A stretch of 7,633 nucleotides of DNA, taken from the NCBI GenBank assembly GCA_013696065.1, contig JACCZJ010000392.1, positions 1 through 7,633 on the forward strand, read 5' to 3'. The notes beneath the pieces were generated by a model that saw nothing but the letters and a program-made list of their open reading frames with translations, was not told where the DNA came from and ran no database searches. Both the position numbers and the translations under genes were made by a program. The stretch's first letter is position 1, and the number at the start of each line of letters is the position of its first letter. Of the stretch, positions 5,079-7,633 are shown one piece after another. The DNA is from Nocardioidaceae bacterium. GTDB taxonomy: Bacteria; Actinomycetota; Actinomycetes; Propionibacteriales; Nocardioidaceae.

Positions 5079-6683
5079 ATGATGAGTGACTCTCCCGTGG
5101 GGGGCGATGCCCGCACCAGCGGTAGTACACGCGCGGCAGCCCCCGCAGCCTCGGAGCCCACGGCCCAGGAGCGCCGGTCGGACATCCGGTTCCTGCTCCT
5201 GGCCGTGGCCGTATGCCTCGTGTTGCGATTCCCCGGCTTCCTGTGGCCACTGACTCCGGACGAGGCTGGATTCCTGCTTGTGGCTCGGAACTGGACCCCG
5301 GAGCCGCTCAACCCTTTCGGCTTCTACTGGGTCGACCGGCCACCGACCCTCATCGGGTTATACAAAGCTGCCGACATGCTCGGGGGCTCATACATGCCCA
5401 GGGTTTTCAGCGCTGCCCTCGCTGCCGTGCTGGTTGTGGCGGCACATCGAACCAGTCGCCTCATCGGTGGCCAGTCCGCAGCCCGCTGGGCGACGGTTGC
5501 CACGGTTGCTCTGGTGAGCAACCCAGAGCTGTCTGCTTGGGCAGGCAAGGGCGAGATGCTCGCCATCCCCTTCGTCATGGTGAGTTGCTGGCTGAGCCTG
5601 GAGTCGCTGCAACGCCCACACACGTGGCGAGGCCTGGCCTTGGCCTGCGGCGCCGGAACGACTGCGGTTCTCGCCCTGGGTATGAAGCAGAACCTCGTGG
5701 GTGGGCTGGTCTTCGGCGCGGTGGTGTTGGCGAGTTCACGCTGGTCACGACGATTGTCTCGACCTGAGGCTCTAGGTCTTGCCGGTTCAGCCCTCGCCGG
5801 GGCCGCACTGCCCATCGTCGCCGTGGGCTATTGGGCCGCGCGAAACGGCGTACACCTGTCGACGTTATGGGAGATGAATTACGCCTTCAGATCTGACGCG
5901 TTCGGGGTGATCACTCAGGCGAGCATGGAAGCTCCCCTGGCAAGGGCAGGCGAGCTCAGTTGGCTGTTCATCGAGACGGGGCTGGTCGCCATTCTTGCGA
6001 TGTTCCTCGTCTCCTTGCGTCGAGCAGCGTTGCACCATCGATCGGTGACATTGGCTGTGCTGGTGATGTGGTTGGTCGACATCATCGGTGTGGTCCTGGG
6101 TGGCAACTACTGGACGTCATACCTCATCCCGGTGATTCCAGCGGCGGCTCTCTCAGTAGCCCTCATCGCGGGCGCCGAGGGATGCCAAGGTCGGCTTATG
6201 CGCGTGATCGTCGTCGTGACCTCGCTCCTCATCACTTACTGGCTGGTGTCTTACACGATCTCGAGGACCATCGGCGATGCCGGTCCAACGGCCTATCACG
6301 CGGGGCTGGCCATCCGAGAAGTCGCCCAACCTGATGACACCATTTTGCCTCTGTATGGGCGCGCCGACATCGTCGAGGCCTCGGGGCTGAGGGCTCCCTA
6401 TCGATACCTGTGGAGCCTCCCTGCCCGCACCCTCGATCCCCAACTGGCTGAGATGCGGGCGGTGTTGGTGAGTTCGGAGGCTCCCACCTGGGTCGTCGAG
6501 TGGATTCCAGTCAACTTTTGGAACATCGATCAAGGAGGGCGCCTGCAGACCCTGCTGGACACCCGCTACGTCGACGTCGGAGAACTTTGCGGCGCAACTA
6601 TTTGGCGGCTCCGTGAGGCCGCGCGACCAGCGCTCCCCGTGATTGACTGCGATGAGACCTGGCTAGAGATACAGACCCATTAA
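5079..6683 (+). CDS. Integral-membrane glycosyltransferase, GT-C fold (family 39/ArnT-like)
   Basis: 534 residues. A hydrophilic Ala/Ser/Pro-rich cytoplasmic tail (1-35) is followed by about 11 predicted membrane segments, near 37-57, 109-124, 137-150, 160-176, 184-200, 206-220, 231-252, 294-313, 321-340, 347-364 and 373-391. A soluble C-terminal part (395-534) follows. The first external loop carries LTPDEAGFLLVARNW, with D61 and E62 as the likely catalytic acidic pair, and the WVDRPPTL block (84-91) that parallels the lipid-phosphate-sugar contact region in PMT/ArnT enzymes. GGNYWTSYLIPVIP (341-354) matches the late conserved loop and helix. By family it should transfer a sugar from a polyprenyl-phosphate donor to an extracytoplasmic acceptor; donor and acceptor cannot be deduced. 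The start at ATGATG (5079-5084) lacks a clear Shine-Dalgarno, and GTG at 5096-5098 is an alternative. No glycan-pathway gene adjoins it. Sampled lines are 55-62% G+C, lower than the downstream amidase. Stop TAA. Confidence 0.85.
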   Translation: MMSDSPVGGDARTSGSTRAAAPAASEPTAQERRSDIRFLLLAVAVCLVLRFPGFLWPLTPDEAGFLLVARNWTPEPLNPFGFYWVDRPPTLIGLYKAADMLGGSYMPRVFSAALAAVLVVAAHRTSRLIGGQSAARWATVATVALVSNPELSAWAGKGEMLAIPFVMVSCWLSLESLQRPHTWRGLALACGAGTTAVLALGMKQNLVGGLVFGAVVLASSRWSRRLSRPEALGLAGSALAGAALPIVAVGYWAARNGVHLSTLWEMNYAFRSDAFGVITQASMEAPLARAGELSWLFIETGLVAILAMFLVSLRRAALHHRSVTLAVLVMWLVDIIGVVLGGNYWTSYLIPVIPAAALSVALIAGAEGCQGRLMRVIVVVTSLLITYWLVSYTISRTIGDAGPTAYHAGLAIREVAQPDDTILPLYGRADIVEASGLRAPYRYLWSLPARTLDPQLAEMRAVLVSSEAPTWVVEWIPVNFWNIDQGGRLQTLLDTRYVDVGELCGATIWRLREAARPALPVIDCDETWLEIQTH

Positions 6684-6739
6684 AAGATGCCGCCCTGATT
6701 CGGCTCGGTCAAACGCGTTCGCGGTCGTGTCGATCCGGC
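6684..6739. other. Short convergent intergenic gap
   Basis: 56 bases between the convergent glycosyltransferase and amidase stops. It holds only a weak GCCG/CGGC stem and an 8-base palindrome AACGCGTT at 6712-6719. No convincing bidirectional terminator is visible. Confidence 0.4.
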
Positions 6740-7633
6740 TCATGCACGCGGGGCGGTGAACGGCGTCGCCGGGTGGGGCCACCGACCGTCGACTGCGCAA
6801 GCCTGCTCGATCTGCGCGGCAAGGGCCAGCAACCGGTGGTCCCGGCCGGGGGCAGCGCCCAGCATGATCCCCACCGGCAGTCCCGTCCTGGTCCAGTGCA
6901 GCGGCAACGACACCGCAGGCATGCCGGTGACGTTCCAGAGGGCGGTGAAGGGGGTGAACCGCTTCTGCGCCTCGAAGTCCGCAGCTGGGTCTGCGTCGTT
7001 GCGCAGGCTTCCGACGAGCACCGGAGGCTGCGCAAGAGTCGGCGTCAGCACGGCGTCGTACGGCGCAAGCGCACCCAGCACGACCGCAGCTGCCTGACGC
7101 ATGCCCACGAGGGCTTCGACGTACCTCACCGCGGTGGTGGCGCGTCCGCGCTCGCGCAGCCAGCGGCTCAACGGTCGCAGCTCGTGCTCGTGCTCCGGGT
7201 CGACGGGCCACGAGGCCGTGCCGACCGACCAGACGACCTCGAACACCGGCAGCGTCTCCGCCGGAAGCGGTAGCTCGAAGTCCTCGATCTCATGGCCAAG
7301 GTCTGCGAGCAACCGGCTCGCGCGCTCGTACCCCTCGAGCACCTCGGGATCCACCTGCCCGTCACCGATGGGCGGTGCCACGAAGCGTGCGACCCGAAGG
7401 CGTCCTGGCGTGCGGTCGCACCAGTCGAGGTAGCTCTCTCCCACCGGCAGTGGGGTTGCCCACGCGGGGTCGCCGACCGCCGGTCCGGCCATGGCGTCGA
7501 GAAGTGCCGCGGCGTCGCGCACCGTGGTGGCCAGCGGTCCAGACGTGGACAAGCCGCTGACGTCGCCGTACAGGGGCGCGGCGCTGACCCGGCCCCGACT
7601 CGGCTTGACGCCGACCAGCCCACACACGCTGGC
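6740..7633 (-). CDS. Amidase-signature family hydrolase, C-terminal 297 residues, 5' end off the window
   Basis: The frame is open to the right edge and ends at TGA (6740-6742). The first visible residues, ASVCGLVGVKPSRGRVS, are the block immediately after the nucleophile motif GGSxRxPA of the amidase signature. The catalytic Lys, cis-Ser and nucleophilic Ser therefore lie just outside the window. LSTSGPLATTVRDAAALLDAMAG is the next conserved helix (SGPLA, TVRDAA). Near the C terminus, FTALWNVTGMPAVSLPL and the GLPVGIMLGA block are family hallmarks. Members hydrolyse amides to acid plus ammonia, or act as the GatA subunit of the tRNA amidotransferase. GatB and GatC are not in view and no GatA-specific trait is evident, so a general amidase is likelier; the substrate is unknown. 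Sampled lines reach 72-75% G+C, above the rest of the window. Confidence 0.9.
   Translation of the reverse strand, partial: ASVCGLVGVKPSRGRVSAAPLYGDVSGLSTSGPLATTVRDAAALLDAMAGPAVGDPAWATPLPVGESYLDWCDRTPGRLRVARFVAPPIGDGQVDPEVLEGYERASRLLADLGHEIEDFELPLPAETLPVFEVVWSVGTASWPVDPEHEHELRPLSRWLRERGRATTAVRYVEALVGMRQAAAVVLGALAPYDAVLTPTLAQPPVLVGSLRNDADPAADFEAQKRFTPFTALWNVTGMPAVSLPLHWTRTGLPVGIMLGAAPGRDHRLLALAAQIEQACAVDGRWPHPATPFTAPRA

Noticed and set aside
4912..5311. Two minus-strand open frames across the divergent intergenic region
   Set aside because: Low-complexity Arg/Ser/Pro translations with no ribosome-binding site or motif, and they run into the opposite-strand glycosyltransferase.
1..7633. CRISPR arrays, tRNA or rRNA genes, insertion sequences, phage or toxin-antitoxin genes
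   Set aside because: I looked for spaced direct repeats, cloverleaf-like arms, transposase or integrase motifs and small paired ORFs and saw none that could be supported.

Overview
The window reads as chromosome of a high-GC Gram-positive actinomycete. Hand counts of sampled 60-base lines give about 55-75% G+C, coding frames are GC-rich at third positions, and several starts are GTG, TTG or probably CTG. The best lineage evidence is the gene order Nif3-like protein, coiled-coil C4 zinc-ribbon protein, then a fused RNase HI/histidine phosphatase. It matches Rv2230c-Rv2229c-Rv2228c of Mycobacterium tuberculosis. I cannot place the genus; the Propionibacteriales/Nocardioidaceae side of the phylum is only a guess.

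Left part (1-4259), all on the minus strand. Transcription runs from the Nif3-like gene (3102-4253) through the zinc-ribbon gene (2331-3074) to the RNase HI/phosphatase gene (957-2324), with gaps of 27 and 6 bases. This looks like one operon with translational coupling. After a 187-base gap comes a separately promoted RNB-domain exoribonuclease that runs off the left edge. The RNase HI half removes RNA from RNA:DNA hybrids, the RNB enzyme degrades RNA, and the zinc-ribbon and Nif3 proteins are conserved partners of unclear role, so the cluster has a nucleic-acid-turnover flavour. The Nif3 and RNB genes share a nearly identical 14-base element carrying a TAGGGT -10 hexamer.

Middle part (4315-5078). 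A minus-strand OmpR-type response regulator keeps a complete phosphorylatable receiver domain. It ends a few residues into its DNA-binding domain, so it looks like the remnant of a two-component system; no histidine kinase is present. A 287-base divergent intergenic region with one strong hairpin separates it from the next gene.

Right part (5079-7633). A plus-strand gene encodes a multi-membrane-spanning GT-C (family 39/ArnT-like) glycosyltransferase, probably using a polyprenyl-phosphate sugar donor outside the cytoplasmic membrane. It converges on the C-terminal part of an amidase-signature hydrolase whose catalytic residues lie beyond the right edge. The amidase lines sampled are clearly richer in G+C (about 72-75%) than the glycosyltransferase lines (about 55-62%). 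No transposase, integrase, CRISPR array, tRNA or rRNA was seen. The most unusual items are the decapitated response regulator, the shared promoter element with a probable leaderless start, and the likely CTG start of the zinc-ribbon gene.
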